Shown: positions 18,116-31,786 of the stretch, piece after piece
Position numbering within the stretch: the stretch's first letter is position 1
Layout of the letters: each line of letters opens with the position of its first letter
Origin: Natronobacillus azotifigens
GTDB lineage: Bacteria > Bacillota > Bacilli > Bacillales > Amphibacillaceae
DNA length: 64,000 nucleotides
Direction of reading: 5' to 3'
Assembly (NCBI RefSeq): GCF_026805325.1
Contig: NZ_JAPRAT010000003.1
Span: forward strand, 1-64,000
The notes under the pieces: generated by a model
Told to the model about the DNA's origin: nothing
Database searches by the model: none
What the model saw: only the letters and a program-made list of their open reading frames with translations
Translations under genes and position numbers: made by a program

Positions 18116-19029
18116 TCTACACTTGCACATTAAATCCATCCATTGATTACATTGTACAAGTAAGCGATTTTATGTACGGAGAATTGAACCGTGGAGAACG
18201 AACAGACTACTATCCTGGTGGCAAAGGAATAAATGTTTCTCGTGTTTTAAAACGTCTAGAGATAGACAATACTGCTCTTGGGTTTCTTGGTGACTTTACC
18301 GGTGATTTTATCAAGTCCTTTCTATTAAAAGAAAAGATAAGAACAGACTTTATCGAAGTTAATGGAACAACACGAATTAATGTGAAGCTCAAATCTAATC
18401 AAGAAACAGAAATTAATGGGGCTGGCCCGAATATTTCAGACAAAGACTTGCAACAACTTTTTGATCAGATTCGTCAATTACAGCCAAATGACATCCTTGT
18501 TGTCGCTGGTAGTATTCCAGCTTCTGTTCCCAATGATTTTTATGTGAAAATCGCTGAGATATGCACCGAAAACAAGGTGAAAATGATTGCGGATACATCA
18601 AGTCAAGCCTTAAAAGAACTTCTAGGAACAAAATTATTTCTCGTAAAGCCTAATCAACATGAACTAGGTGAATTGTTTGATGTACGAATAGATTCGATAG
18701 AAAATGCAGTATACTATGGCAAACAACTACAGCAACAAGGAGCAGAAAACGTCATTGTATCCATGGGTGGTGATGGTGCCGTTTATATCTCTGATAACAA
18801 TTGTTTCATCGCTAAAGCACCCAAAGGAAAAGTGATCAATACTGTCGGGGCTGGAGACTCTATGGTTGCTGGTTTTTTGACAGCGTATAACAAAGGATTG
18901 GAACAAGATGATATTTTTCGTTATGCAGTGGCAACTGGGAGTGCAACAGCTTTTCAAGCAGATCTTTGTGAGAAAAAAAATGTGGAAACGCTTCTTCAAT
19001 TGGTAGAACTAAAAAAAGCTGAATTTTAG
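18112..19029 (+). CDS. fruK: 1-phosphofructokinase
   Basis: Converts fructose 1-phosphate to fructose 1,6-bisphosphate. 305 residues of the PfkB family: TLNPSIDYIV, GGKGINVSRVL (signature 1) and NTVGAGDSMVAGF (signature 2 with catalytic Asp). It overlaps fruR by 4 bases. The fructose permease gene fruA, normally next, is absent; ptsH and ptsI follow instead. Tagatose-6-phosphate kinase (LacC) is the close alternative, but fruR linkage favours FruK. Confidence 0.92.
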   Translation: MIYTCTLNPSIDYIVQVSDFMYGELNRGERTDYYPGGKGINVSRVLKRLEIDNTALGFLGDFTGDFIKSFLLKEKIRTDFIEVNGTTRINVKLKSNQETEINGAGPNISDKDLQQLFDQIRQLQPNDILVVAGSIPASVPNDFYVKIAEICTENKVKMIADTSSQALKELLGTKLFLVKPNQHELGELFDVRIDSIENAVYYGKQLQQQGAENVIVSMGGDGAVYISDNNCFIAKAPKGKVINTVGAGDSMVAGFLTAYNKGLEQDDIFRYAVATGSATAFQADLCEKKNVETLLQLVELKKAEF

Positions 19030-19189
19030 CATGAGGTATGGCAAAAAAGGTATTGGACTTCATGTTTAGAAAATGATATTGTGATATTGGTATATAGGAA
19101 AAAGAGAGGTATAGCATAAACTTTTCTTATACAATTGATGGGTACAATAACATTGTTTCATGTTTTGCTTGAAATAGTTCCATTAAACA

Positions 19190-19216
19190 AAGTACAATTG
19201 TACTTAGGTATACCTA
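19190..19216. promoter_or_regulatory. Two abutting perfect palindromes in the ptsH leader
   Basis: AAGTACAATTGTACTT (16 bp) and TAGGTATACCTA (12 bp) are both perfect palindromes and share one base. They lie 38-64 bp before the ptsH start. They may be an operator pair or consecutive hairpins; no known binding consensus is matched with confidence. Confidence 0.5.
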
Positions 19217-19253
19217 TTTTTCAAAAAATTTAATTTATTAGGAGGTTTTTTTC

Positions 19254-19523
19254 ATGGCAGCTGAAAAAACAGTAACAATTACAGACGCTACAGGAGTTCA
19301 CGCACGTCCAGCAACAGTATTAGTAAACAAAGCAGGTCAATTCGCAGCAGACATTACGGTTGAATACAATGGTAAATCCGTAAACTTAAAATCAATTATG
19401 GGTGTAATGTCTTTAGGAATCCCTAAAGATGCAGAGTTGAAAATCGTTGCAGAAGGCTCAGATGAAAAAGAAGCAGTAGAAGCTATTTATGACGTAATCA
19501 AACAAGAAGGATTAGGAGAGTAA
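19254..19523 (+). CDS. ptsH: Phosphocarrier protein HPr
   Basis: Transfers phosphate from enzyme I to the sugar permeases and, when Ser-phosphorylated, acts as CcpA corepressor. 89 residues with the active His16 in GVHARPAT and the regulatory Ser47 in [13 protein letters not shown]. An excellent ribosome site, AGGAGG, precedes ATG 19254. ptsI starts 6 bases after its stop. The regulatory Ser supports the CcpA control suggested by cre sites elsewhere in the window. Confidence 0.97.
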   Translation: MAAEKTVTITDATGVHARPATVLVNKAGQFAADITVEYNGKSVNLKSIMGVMSLGIPKDAELKIVAEGSDEKEAVEAIYDVIKQEGLGE

Positions 19524-19529
19524 TATCAT

Positions 19530-21245
19530 ATGAGTATGATCAAAGGTATTGCGGCATCCAATGGTGTTGCTATCGCAAAAGCGTATAAGCTTGAGACACC
19601 TGACCTTTCTTTCGAGACTAAGAAAGTAGAGGATGTCGCTTCGGAAATTAAACGCCTGGAAGCTGCGCTTGATATTTCCAAGTTAGAACTAGAAAAAATT
19701 AAGGAAAACGCACGCAAAACACTCGGTGATGAACACGCAGAAATATTCTCTGCTCACTTACTTGTTTTAAGTGATCCAGAATTGATTACGCCTATTGAGG
19801 ACAAGATTAAAAATGAAAGCGTTAATGCAGAAGCAGCACTACACGACACAGCAACGATGTTCATTAACATGTTTAAAGCAATGGATAATGAATACATGCG
19901 TGAGCGTGCAGCTGATATTCAGGACGTAACAAAACGTGTAATGGCGCATTTGTTACAGGTTTCTTTCCCTGATCCTGCTCTTATTGACGAACAAGTTGTC
20001 ATCATTGCTGAAGATTTAACGCCTTCTGATACTGCACAACTAAACAAACAATTTGTTAAAGGTTTTGCCACAAATATCGGTGGACGTACTTCTCATTCAG
20101 CAATAATGGCTCGTTCTTTAGAGATCCCTGCAATTGTTGGAACGAAGACAATTACAGAGGATGTTAAAGAAGGCGATATCCTGATCGTAGATGGTATTGA
20201 TGGTGATGTCATCATTAATCCAACTGTAGAGGAAATTGCACTTTATGAAAAGAAACAAGATAATTTTGCAAAACAAAAGCAAATCTGGGCCAAATTAAAA
20301 GATGAGCCAACTGTTTCCAGTGATGGAACACACGTCGAGCTTGTCGCAAATATCGGTACCCCAGACGATGTACAAGGTATACTTAATAATGGCGGTGAAG
20401 GTGTAGGTCTTTATCGTACAGAATTTCTTTATATGGGAAACAGTGACTTCCCAACTGAAGATCAACAATTCGAAGCTTATAAATCTGTCCTAGAGCAAAT
20501 GGGTGATAAGCCTGTTGTTGTTCGTACACTCGATATCGGTGGAGATAAAGAACTTAGTTACTTAGATCTTCCTCATGAGATGAATCCATTCTTAGGATTC
20601 CGAGCAATTCGCTTATGTCTTGAACGTGATGATATCTTCCGTACGCAATTGCGTGCACTACTACGTGCAAGTGCTTATGGTAACTTAAAAATCATGTTCC
20701 CGATGATTGCAACGTTAAATGAATTTCGTGAAGCAAAGGCATTGCTATTAGAAGAAAAAGCAAACTTAGTGAATGATGGTGTGAGCGTATCTGATGATAT
20801 CGAAGTTGGTATTATGGTTGAGATTCCGTCCACTGCAGTAATTGCTCGTCAGTTTGCGAAGGAAGTTGATTTCTTCAGCATTGGAACAAATGATTTGATT
20901 CAATACACAATGGCGGCTGACCGAATGAACGAACGTGTTTCTTATCTTTACCAACCATATCATCCGGCTATCCTTAACTTAGTGAATAACGTTATCGAAG
21001 CGGCTCACGCAGAAGGAAAATGGGCAGGAATGTGTGGAGAGATGGCTGGCGACCCCATTGCTATTCCAATCTTACTTGGACTTGGACTCGATGAATTCAG
21101 TATGAGTGCAACCTCTATTTTACCAGCACGTACACAAATTAAGGATTTATCAAAAGCTGAAATGGCTTCTTATAAAGAAGAATTATTAAGCATGTCAACG
21201 GCTGATGAAGTAGAAGCATTTATTCGTGAAAAAACAAACCAATAA
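19530..21245 (+). CDS. ptsI: PTS enzyme I
   Basis: Takes phosphate from phosphoenolpyruvate and hands it to HPr. 571 residues. The phospho-His domain shows [12 protein letters not shown], and the PEP-binding barrel shows [45 protein letters not shown] and the Cys-containing GMCGEMAGD. Typical family length. It lies immediately after ptsH, forming a general PTS operon. A dispersed repeat copy starts 34 bp after the stop. Confidence 0.97.
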   Translation: MSMIKGIAASNGVAIAKAYKLETPDLSFETKKVEDVASEIKRLEAALDISKLELEKIKENARKTLGDEHAEIFSAHLLVLSDPELITPIEDKIKNESVNAEAALHDTATMFINMFKAMDNEYMRERAADIQDVTKRVMAHLLQVSFPDPALIDEQVVIIAEDLTPSDTAQLNKQFVKGFATNIGGRTSHSAIMARSLEIPAIVGTKTITEDVKEGDILIVDGIDGDVIINPTVEEIALYEKKQDNFAKQKQIWAKLKDEPTVSSDGTHVELVANIGTPDDVQGILNNGGEGVGLYRTEFLYMGNSDFPTEDQQFEAYKSVLEQMGDKPVVVRTLDIGGDKELSYLDLPHEMNPFLGFRAIRLCLERDDIFRTQLRALLRASAYGNLKIMFPMIATLNEFREAKALLLEEKANLVNDGVSVSDDIEVGIMVEIPSTAVIARQFAKEVDFFSIGTNDLIQYTMAADRMNERVSYLYQPYHPAILNLVNNVIEAAHAEGKWAGMCGEMAGDPIAIPILLGLGLDEFSMSATSILPARTQIKDLSKAEMASYKEELLSMSTADEVEAFIREKTNQ

Positions 21246-21278
21246 TTTTGATGCACTTGTCCATCTTAGTTTAATACT

Positions 21279-21436
21279 ATAAAGTGAAACTTCAATCAGT
21301 GGGGGTTTTTAGGTATTCCCCCGCTGATTGTTAGTTGAACCATTCGGGGTGCTAGCGTCCGTTACTCCCACTTAAACAACTTGATATTCTCGTTGTTTTG
21401 AAGTGGGAGTCTTACGGATGATTGCTCTAGGATAAA
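21279..21436 (+). repeat. Dispersed structured repeat, copy C (short form)
   Basis: 158 bp with ATAAA at both ends, lacking the 24-bp central segment. Right end slightly diverged (GGATGATTGCTCTAGG). It lies in the 3' region of ptsI. Confidence 0.92.
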
Positions 21437-21469
21437 ATGCCAGTTTCTCTATTAAGAAACTGGCATTTA
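21434..21469. terminator. Bidirectional terminator between ptsI and xylanase gene
   Basis: An 11-bp perfect stem (TGCCAGTTTCT with AGAAACTGGCA) across a 6-base loop, with A/T runs on both sides. It can serve the convergent ptsI and xylanase genes. Confidence 0.8.
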
Positions 21470-21481
21470 TAAAGTATTGAA

Positions 21482-22549
21482 TTAATGAATTTCTAAATAG
21501 TCAAGAAGCACATCCCACGTATCATTATCGTTCGTAACAATTAACTCAATCAGTTGAGGACCTGTTCCGTGACGTACATTTTCAATCGTATAAGTGGCTG
21601 GGTGTTCATCTCCAAAGTAAAACGTACCTTTGTATTCACCACCAATCCTCAAATCAACACTAGCCAAAGCAGATTGATCCGAGGCTCCTCGTAATGAAAA
21701 GTTGTGCGTATCCCTTGCAAAATACTGCGTATACGAAACCGCATCACCGTTAGCATATAATGTAACTCCATCAAATGGCGAGTAAGTTCGACTAGCATAA
21801 GGTCCGCTTAGATTCATCGATTCTGCTTCAACTCGTGTTGGTCCTGATCCGCCCGATCCACTTTCATTAATGATCAAGTTATTCCGATAAACATTAGCTT
21901 GTCCACTACTTTGATACCCTTCAATGGTTAAAGCAACTTCGTACATGTTCCCCATTTGCATACCTAAACGTTCCCATGCTTTAAAGTGTTCACTTACTGA
22001 AATCGTTCCACTTGTTCTTTTGTCTCGTCTAACACTCCAATATTGTTGAAATGTTTGCGTACCTCTGATTGATGGTTGACTGACACGCGTAGTTTCATAG
22101 ATATCGTAAGTGCCACCATCCACATGAATCGTCCCTTTTGAAGATGCTCCTGGTGGTCTCCAAGTTCCCCAACTATCAACAATATAATACTCTACAAGAG
22201 GGTCAACACTCCAACCATAGACGGTTAAATACGAGTTTCCATTTGGCTGATAATTGACACCAAAATCAATGGATATATCTCCAATTTGTTGATGAGTGCG
22301 CGTCTCATCAAATCGTCGTCCTTTTCTAAACAAAATATTGTTAACGTTACTCCACTGAGCACTGAAAGTTCCGCCATCACCCAATGTCATCGATCCAGAA
22401 CCACCACTATCCTTCCAAAATTCATAGTCATAGCCACCATGTGTGCCGAGTTCATTACTAGTTACTGCTGCAAAAACGCCCGTTGTTATTAATAAACTGA
22501 TAAAGCAAAAGCCAATGAGCAAGTACTTCGTTTTTCTTAACAACTTCAT
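21482..22549 (-). CDS. Secreted endo-1,4-beta-xylanase, GH11 with C-terminal CBM36-like module
   Basis: Extracellular xylan-degrading enzyme of 355 residues. Signal peptide about 1-28 ([19 protein letters not shown]). The GH11 domain covers about 30-228, with the nucleophile Glu in [12 protein letters not shown] and the acid/base Glu in [12 protein letters not shown] short Gly/Ser linker leads to a beta-sandwich module ([10 protein letters not shown] ... [11 protein letters not shown]) of the CBM6/CBM36 type, as in xylanase J of alkaliphilic Bacillus. Start ATG 22549 has GGAGG. Monocistronic. Catalytic assignment is firm; the CBM family number is from pattern memory. Confidence 0.92.
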   Translation of the reverse strand: MKLLRKTKYLLIGFCFISLLITTGVFAAVTSNELGTHGGYDYEFWKDSGGSGSMTLGDGGTFSAQWSNVNNILFRKGRRFDETRTHQQIGDISIDFGVNYQPNGNSYLTVYGWSVDPLVEYYIVDSWGTWRPPGASSKGTIHVDGGTYDIYETTRVSQPSIRGTQTFQQYWSVRRDKRTSGTISVSEHFKAWERLGMQMGNMYEVALTIEGYQSSGQANVYRNNLIINESGSGGSGPTRVEAESMNLSGPYASRTYSPFDGVTLYANGDAVSYTQYFARDTHNFSLRGASDQSALASVDLRIGGEYKGTFYFGDEHPATYTIENVRHGTGPQLIELIVTNDNDTWDVLLDYLEIH

Positions 22550-23183
22550 TTTTAAAACCTCCATTAATTTTTTTAATTAGGTTTAATCCTGATGTTTTAG
22601 CAGCTGTAGCAATCAGTGCCTCCCTAACATCTAACTGTTTAATTATTCACCTCTATTCTTTGTTATATATTGGATGTACACTTATATATTAACAATTTTT
22701 TCATATTATACAACCCTAAAAACTATAGATGTTTTTTTAAGCCAGCCACTTTAGTAGATTAACTGTTTTTAATTTGACCCCTTGTGGTTTACCCTGACAG
22801 AAAGGCTCGTAATGTTTTAAAATGTCTATTTTCAGTATTGGCCAGTAAGTAAGCTGAATAGTAACCTACTCCGCTTGTTCAAGCATATTAAAGTAATACA
22901 TGAATGATGTAATTGTTATATGGATACAAAATTGGATTGTGATGTTTTATTGTTTGAGAATCAATAACACTTTTTTAGATTTTCAAAAGAAACTATCGAA
23001 GAACAATGTTTATAAACTAGTTTGTGTAAAAACCAACTATGCGCTCAAACTAGCGTATCAACAGAAATTGGCGACACTACATCAGGAAAAGTGAGAGTTG
23101 AAGCCCCGCGCTGCGGTAAAAGGAATCACGTTTTGCTTGCGAACTGATGATGACTTATCACAGATTGCTTCGTGAAGTAGTCT
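22550..23183. other. Long intergenic region upstream of the xylanase gene
   Basis: About 630 bp with no convincing gene. A 64-codon plus-strand frame at 22900-23094 lacks a ribosome site and recognisable composition. The xylanase promoter should lie in the first 200 bp, which are AT-rich; I see no good cre. Confidence 0.5.
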
Positions 23184-23255
23184 AGTTTTTGGTGCTCGAA
23201 GCTGAACCAGGCTATAATCTGTTCGGAAAAATTATCCATAGTTAACGAGTTTTAT
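23184..23255 (+). repeat. Degenerate dispersed repeat, second family, copy 1
   Basis: This ~72-bp stretch resembles 36398-36469: shared blocks include AGTTTTTGG/GCGCT-like start, CTATA, TTCG(G)AAAA, ATTATCCATAG/GTTATTCACAG, TTAAC/CTAAC and TTTTA. Identity looks near two thirds by eye. Both copies precede a terminator in the same orientation. Confidence 0.45.
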
Positions 23256-23265
23256 TCCTAAACAA

Positions 23266-23304
23266 AGACAAAACCCCTAGTAGCGTAAGTGCTACTAGGG
23301 GTTT
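23266..23304 (-). terminator. Terminator of the glycolytic operon after eno
   Basis: A 14-bp perfect stem (AAACCCCTAGTAGC with GCTACTAGGGGTTT), 6-base loop, T-rich on the minus strand. Confidence 0.92.
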
Positions 23305-23316
23305 GATAACTTATCC

Positions 23317-24633
<1,317 letters not shown>

Positions 24634-24649
24634 TTATTGTAATTTAGTA

Positions 24650-26961
<2,312 letters not shown>

Positions 26962-26980
26962 TTACTTTTTTCTGCAATCT

Positions 26981-28171
26981 TTATTTATCACTAATAGCAG
27001 CTAAGCCTGGTAATTCTTTACCTTCTAAATATTCTAAAGATGCACCGCCACCTGTAGAGATGTGTGAGAATTTTTCAGCGAAACCTAGTTGCATTGCTGC
27101 AGCAGCTGAGTCCCCACCACCGATGATCGTTTTCGCGTCATCAAGGTTTGCGATTGCTTCACAAACGCCAATTGTACCTTTTGCAAAGTTAGATAATTCA
27201 AAGACTCCCATTGGTCCGTTCCATACAACGGTTTTCGCATCAGACAGTTCTTTTTCAAATAGACGAACAGTTTCCGAACCAACGTCTAGACCCATTGCAT
27301 CTGTAGGGATGGCATCTACAGAAGTCTCTGTAATGTCACCATCATTAGAGAACTCTTTGTTGTTTTTTGAATCAACCGGAAGGATAATTTTACCGTCTGC
27401 ACGAGCAAGAAGATCTTTTGCTAAATCTACTTTATCTGCTTCTAGTAAAGATTTTCCGATTTCTTTTCCTTGGGCTTTAAAGAATGTGTAAGCCATTCCG
27501 CCACCAATTAAAATCTTATCTGCTTTTGTAAGTAAGTTTTCGATTACACCAATCTTATCACTAACTTTTGCCCCACCTAAGATTGCTACGAATGGACGGT
27601 TTGGATTATCAACTGATTCACCAATAAACTTGATCTCTTTTTCCATTAAGAATCCAGCTGCTGTTTCAATATTTGATGCAATACCAACATTTGAAGCATG
27701 CGCACGGTGTGCCGTACCGAAAGCATCGTTAACAAACAAGTCCCCAAGACTAGCCCAATACTTGCCTAGTTCTGGATCATTTTTGCTTTCTTTTTTGCCA
27801 TCAATGTCTTCAAAACGTGTGTTTTCGAACACAAGAACATCGCCATTGCCTAAACCGGCAATCGCATTTTCTAATTTTTCGCCACGTGTTTCTGGAACAA
27901 ATGAGACTTCTTTACCTAGTAATTCTGCTAAACGATCAGCTACAGGTTTTAATGATTTACCTTCTTTGTCTGCTTCTTCTTTTACTCGACCTAAGTGAGA
28001 GAAAAGAACCACTTTAGCTCCTTCTTCGATTAAATGTTTAATCGTTGGAAGTGCTTGAACAATTCGATCATCGTTTGTGATATTTCCGTCTTTCATTGGT
28101 ACGTTGAAGTCAGCACGAACGAGAACTTTTTTTCCAGCTACATCTAAATCAGTTACGACTTTTTTAGCCAT
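26981..28171 (-). CDS. pgk: Phosphoglycerate kinase
   Basis: Makes ATP and 3-phosphoglycerate from 1,3-bisphosphoglycerate. 396 residues. [15 protein letters not shown] at the N-terminus, [23 protein letters not shown], and the C-terminal nucleotide loop [16 protein letters not shown] 28171 is chosen because GGGGGATT precedes it; the frame extends five codons upstream. Separated from gap by 165 bp that include a strong hairpin. Confidence 0.97.
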   Translation of the reverse strand: MAKKVVTDLDVAGKKVLVRADFNVPMKDGNITNDDRIVQALPTIKHLIEEGAKVVLFSHLGRVKEEADKEGKSLKPVADRLAELLGKEVSFVPETRGEKLENAIAGLGNGDVLVFENTRFEDIDGKKESKNDPELGKYWASLGDLFVNDAFGTAHRAHASNVGIASNIETAAGFLMEKEIKFIGESVDNPNRPFVAILGGAKVSDKIGVIENLLTKADKILIGGGMAYTFFKAQGKEIGKSLLEADKVDLAKDLLARADGKIILPVDSKNNKEFSNDGDITETSVDAIPTDAMGLDVGSETVRLFEKELSDAKTVVWNGPMGVFELSNFAKGTIGVCEAIANLDDAKTIIGGGDSAAAAMQLGFAEKFSHISTGGGASLEYLEGKELPGLAAISDK

Positions 28172-28265
28172 TTTATAATCCCCCATTACGATTAGAAAAA
28201 CTTAGATCATCCTAAGATAATCTTTAGTTCCCCTTATACTTTAGTAAAATAATGTTCACACATAA

Positions 28266-28298
28266 AACAGAAGCGGGAAGCGCGATCGCTCCCCGCTT
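28266..28298 (-). promoter_or_regulatory. Strong hairpin between gap and pgk
   Basis: AAGCGGGGAGCG pairs with CGCTTCCCGCTT with one mismatch and a 4-base loop, then CTGTTTTATG. The T-tract is weak, so it may be a partial terminator or a 3' stabiliser that lets gap (and cggR-gap) mRNA exceed the downstream genes. Confidence 0.6.
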
Positions 28299-28335
28299 GT
28301 CTGTTTTAAACTATCTAAACTAAGCTCAGTTAAAA

Positions 28336-29337
28336 TTATAATTTAGCGAAGTACTCAAGAGTACGAATTAATTGTGCAGTATAAGACATTTCATTGTCAT
28401 ACCAAGCAACAGTTTTCACTAATTGTTTCCCATCAATGCTCATTACTTTCGTTTGTGTAGCATCAAATAGTGAACCGTAAGTGATACCAATGATATCAGA
28501 AGAAACGATCATATCTTCTGTGTAACCATAAGAATCGTTCGCTGCTTTTTTCATTGCTGCGTTTACTTCGTCAGCAGTTACTTCTTTATTCAATACAGTT
28601 ACTAACTCTGTTAATGAACCAGTAGCTACAGGAACACGTTGAGCAGCACCATCTAATTTTCCTTGTAATTCAGGAATTACAAGACCAATTGCTTTCGCAG
28701 CACCAGTTGTGTTAGGAACGATGTTACCTGCTGCAGCACGAGCACGACGATAGTCACCTTTAGGGTGTGGCGCATCTAATGTATTTTGGTCACCAGTGTA
28801 AGCGTGAATTGTAGTCATAAGACCTTCATGAATACCAAATTCGCTATTTAATACATCAGCCATTGGAGCTAAACAGTTCGTAGTACAAGAAGCACCAGAA
28901 ATAACTGTTTCATCACCAGTTAAGATATCGTGGTTAACGTTGTATACAACTGTTGGTACGTCATTTCCACCTGGAGCAGAAATTACGACACGCTTCGCTC
29001 CACCTTTAAGGTGTAGTTCAGCTTTTTCTTTTGTTGCAAAGAAACCAGTACATTCTAGCACGATTTCAACACCTAGGTCTCCCCAAGGTAATTCTTCTGG
29101 GTTACGGTTAGAAAGGATTTTAACATCATTTCCGTTAACACTGAAGTAACCATCTTTCACTTCAACATCACCATTGAAACGGCCTTGAGTTGTATCATAT
29201 TTTAGTAAGTGTGCAAGCATATCAGCGTCCGTTAAATCGTTGATCGCTACTACTTCGATCCCTTCTACTTCTTGAATACGACGGAAAGCCAAACGGCCAA
29301 TACGACCAAAACCATTAATACCTACTTTTACAGTCAT
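28336..29337 (-). CDS. gap: Glyceraldehyde-3-phosphate dehydrogenase (glycolytic)
   Basis: NAD-dependent oxidation of glyceraldehyde 3-phosphate. 333 residues. NAD-binding [14 protein letters not shown], catalytic Cys in [12 protein letters not shown], and [15 protein letters not shown] at the C-terminus. It follows cggR by 34 bases. Location in the cggR operon marks it as the catabolic GapA rather than the gluconeogenic GapB. Confidence 0.97.
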   Translation of the reverse strand: MTVKVGINGFGRIGRLAFRRIQEVEGIEVVAINDLTDADMLAHLLKYDTTQGRFNGDVEVKDGYFSVNGNDVKILSNRNPEELPWGDLGVEIVLECTGFFATKEKAELHLKGGAKRVVISAPGGNDVPTVVYNVNHDILTGDETVISGASCTTNCLAPMADVLNSEFGIHEGLMTTIHAYTGDQNTLDAPHPKGDYRRARAAAGNIVPNTTGAAKAIGLVIPELQGKLDGAAQRVPVATGSLTELVTVLNKEVTADEVNAAMKKAANDSYGYTEDMIVSSDIIGITYGSLFDATQTKVMSIDGKQLVKTVAWYDNEMSYTAQLIRTLEYFAKL

Positions 29338-29371
29338 TCTTGTTTCCTCCTTGTATATACATATAATTTAT

Positions 29372-30400
29372 TTAAAGGGAAAAACCCTTTATTAACGCTT
29401 TTGCTGCAGCCTCATCGGTAATGAGGACATTGCTTTTCCCTTGTCTAAAGTACGAGTCAATTGCTTCAGCTTTCGATTTCCCACCAGCTATCGCAATCAC
29501 TGTCTTTATTTTAGACAAGTCTTCTAATTGCATTCCTACTGTTCGAACTTTATGAACAACATGTCCGATATGATCAAAATAATAACCAAAAGCCTCACTT
29601 ACTGCTCTTCCCGATTCAAGCTTCATTAAAACATCTGATGGAGTTTTTCTTCTAGTAGCCATGGTTAACGCATTGCCTATACCATGCATGACTACATCTG
29701 CTTGGCGAATAATATGTAAAATTTCTTCGACACCAGGTTCTTGAATAATAGACTGATAAGTCCCTTCACTCAATGGATCTGGCACGTATAACAGGCGATA
29801 ATCACCATTTGCTTTTTTAGCCATTTCGGCACAAATTGTATTCGCTTGATTCTCCACACGTTCTCCAAGCCCACCTCTTGCTGGAACAAACATACAATCT
29901 TTCACATTTGGAGAAGAGTGCATCATTTCTGCCACAGCAGCCATCGACGTCCCACCCGTTACTGCAACTGTTTGATCTGATGTTATTATGGATAATAAAT
30001 ACTCAACAGCACGTTTGCCTAAATCTTGTTTCACCCAGGTTTGTGTATCACTATCTCCCGGGATGATGATGACACGATCTAGCTTTAATGTGTCCTTGAT
30101 TTGATCTTCTAATGCATGAAACCCTGAAAGTTCTTCCATAAAAACACTAAGTTGAATAAACAATTCCTTGCCAGCGTTGGTTAAGATAACACCTTTGCTC
30201 GTCACATCTAATAGAGATTGCTTGGTTAGAAAATCAATTTCGCTACGAACAACACGTTCTTTCATATCGATCTTTTCTGATAAACTTCGACGTCCAATAG
30301 GTTGGAGCAATTGAATCGTGTGTAAAATTTTATATCGACGTTGGACGACTTCTAATATATCCGGGAATAATTTTTTTTGCAAATCAACGATTGCTCGCAT
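29372..30400 (-). CDS. cggR: Central glycolytic genes regulator CggR
   Basis: SorC-family repressor of the gap operon; fructose 1,6-bisphosphate relieves repression in Bacillus. 342 residues. An N-terminal winged HTH (GRRSLSEKIDMKERVVRSEI) is followed by the sugar-binding domain (VAVTGGTSMAAVAEMM, PARGGLGERVENQAN, VIAIAGGKSKAEAI). First gene of its operon with a matching operator upstream at 30441-30466. ATG 30400 follows AAAAAGGAG. Confidence 0.96.
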   Translation of the reverse strand: MRAIVDLQKKLFPDILEVVQRRYKILHTIQLLQPIGRRSLSEKIDMKERVVRSEIDFLTKQSLLDVTSKGVILTNAGKELFIQLSVFMEELSGFHALEDQIKDTLKLDRVIIIPGDSDTQTWVKQDLGKRAVEYLLSIITSDQTVAVTGGTSMAAVAEMMHSSPNVKDCMFVPARGGLGERVENQANTICAEMAKKANGDYRLLYVPDPLSEGTYQSIIQEPGVEEILHIIRQADVVMHGIGNALTMATRRKTPSDVLMKLESGRAVSEAFGYYFDHIGHVVHKVRTVGMQLEDLSKIKTVIAIAGGKSKAEAIDSYFRQGKSNVLITDEAAAKALIKGFSL

Positions 30401-30440
30401 GTTTTAACTCCTTTTTCTTTAATCTATCGGGGTTAAAAAC

Positions 30441-30466
30441 GTCCCTCTTAATCACATAGTGTCCCA
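30441..30466 (-). promoter_or_regulatory. CggR operator
   Basis: Two GGGAC direct repeats (TGGGAC 30461-30466 and AGGGAC 30441-30446) are spaced exactly 20 bp apart, the spacing of the known CggR operator pattern. TGAT stands where the consensus TGTC would be. It lies 40 bp before cggR and downstream of the promoter. Confidence 0.8.
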
Positions 30467-30497
30467 CGCACGACAAAAAAATTCTCTCACAAGAGAT

Positions 30498-30526
30498 ATT
30501 GTAGCAGAAGTATTCACTTTGCTCAA
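30498..30526 (-). promoter_or_regulatory. cggR operon promoter
   Basis: TTGAGC (30521-30526) and TACAAT (30498-30503) with a 17-bp spacer on the minus strand. The CggR operator follows about 30 bp downstream. Confidence 0.75.
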
Positions 30527-30560
30527 GAAATTTATTTATCTTTCCGTGTTAAGTGTTTGT

Positions 30561-30607
30561 AAAAAATATTAACTCGAGTCTTTTTTTAATGAGAAGACCC
30601 GAGTTAA
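30561..30607 (-). terminator. ldh terminator
   Basis: TTAACTCGGGTCTT pairs with AAGACTCGAGTTAA (one G-T type change), then TATTTTTT. It isolates ldh from the cggR promoter. Confidence 0.88.
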
Positions 30608-30612
30608 TCCTT

Positions 30613-31566
30613 CTACTCTAATACCTTTTCCGTCATTTCCCTTAAAATCTTTGCGGAAGCATGCAATTCATTTAATTCTTTTTTGTTCAGGTCTAATTCA
30701 ATCATCTCTCGCACTCCGTTTTCATTCACTACTGCCGGAATACCTAGATATACATTTTCAATTCCATATTCGCCTTCAAACAAAGTAGATACGGTTATAA
30801 TCGAATTCTCATCATAGAGAATTGCTTTTGTTAATCGTGCAAGCCCTAGACCAATTCCATAATAACTCGCACCTTTCCTTTCAATAATATGATAGGCTGC
30901 GTCACGAACATTTTCAAAAATCTGTTTCATGTCCGGATCTTCTGCCACATCATCCATGCATCCGTACTTTTTCAATGGCACACCACCAATTTGTACGTGG
31001 CTCCATACGGGTAGTTCAGAATCTCCATGTTCACCGATAATATAAGCGTGCACATTACGAGAATCAATTTGATAATATTCACTTAGCAAATAGCGAAATC
31101 TTGCGGTGTCTAAAATAGTCCCTGATCCAATCACACGTTCTTTCGGCAACCCAGAGACATCATAAGCAACGTGCGTTAAAACGTCTACTGGGTTTGTTGC
31201 TACCAAAATGATCCCCTTAAAATCGTTTTTCATAATCTGAGTAACGATACCTTTCATTATTTTAGCATTTTTGGTAGCAAGGTCTAAGCGTGTTTCACCA
31301 GGTTTTTGATTTGCCCCAGCAGTGATCACCACCATATCTGCATCTTTACATTCATCGTAATCACCGGCACGAATCTTCATTGGTGATCGAAATGGCATGC
31401 CATGATTTAAATCACGAGCTTCTCCTTCCGCTCGTTCTTTATCTAAATCAATCAAAACAAGGTCACTACCAATCCCTTGGTTTAATAGTGCATAGGCATA
31501 GCTAGCCCCAACAAATCCAGTACCAACAATCACTACTTTACGTGTTTTTGTTTTTTCTACTGTCAT
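30613..31566 (-). CDS. ldh: L-lactate dehydrogenase
   Basis: Reduces pyruvate to L-lactate, regenerating NAD+ in fermentation. 317 residues. NAD-binding VVIVGTGFVGASYAYALLNQG with Asp in VLIDLDKE (NADH specificity), substrate-loop GANQKPGETRLDL, and catalytic His in YIIGEHGDSELPVWS. Tetrameric LDH length. ATG 31566 is preceded by AGGAGG. Lies directly upstream of the cggR operon but has its own terminator. Malate dehydrogenase is excluded by the GQKPGETR-type loop. Confidence 0.96.
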   Translation of the reverse strand: MTVEKTKTRKVVIVGTGFVGASYAYALLNQGIGSDLVLIDLDKERAEGEARDLNHGMPFRSPMKIRAGDYDECKDADMVVITAGANQKPGETRLDLATKNAKIMKGIVTQIMKNDFKGIILVATNPVDVLTHVAYDVSGLPKERVIGSGTILDTARFRYLLSEYYQIDSRNVHAYIIGEHGDSELPVWSHVQIGGVPLKKYGCMDDVAEDPDMKQIFENVRDAAYHIIERKGASYYGIGLGLARLTKAILYDENSIITVSTLFEGEYGIENVYLGIPAVVNENGVREMIELDLNKKELNELHASAKILREMTEKVLE

Positions 31567-31643
31567 AAATAAATCCTCCTATCTAATTCATGTTTCTTCT
31601 ATACCATAAGACCTTTTCAGTATATAGATACATTACCCGTTAA

Positions 31644-31685
31644 TGAACTTTAATATGTTTTGATTTTCAAACAATTTAAAGTTCA
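31644..31685. promoter_or_regulatory. Long inverted repeat in the ldh leader
   Basis: TGAACTTTAA and TTAAAGTTCA form 10-bp perfect arms around 22 bp that are themselves partly self-complementary (TGTTT ... AAACA). A TATAAT-like -10 at 31704-31709 lies just upstream on the minus strand, so the repeat is at the start of the transcript. It does not match the Rex consensus. Confidence 0.5.
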
Positions 31686-31786
31686 TTTATATGAATATAT
31701 GGTATTATACCTGTTCAACAGCTTTGAAGTATCATAACAGATTTAACTATTGAATTTACTGAATAAATACCGGGATTTTAATCAAA

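Noticed and set aside
22900..23094. 64-residue plus-strand frame
   Set aside because: No ribosome site, ordinary AT-rich composition, no recognisable family, and it runs into the degenerate repeat region.
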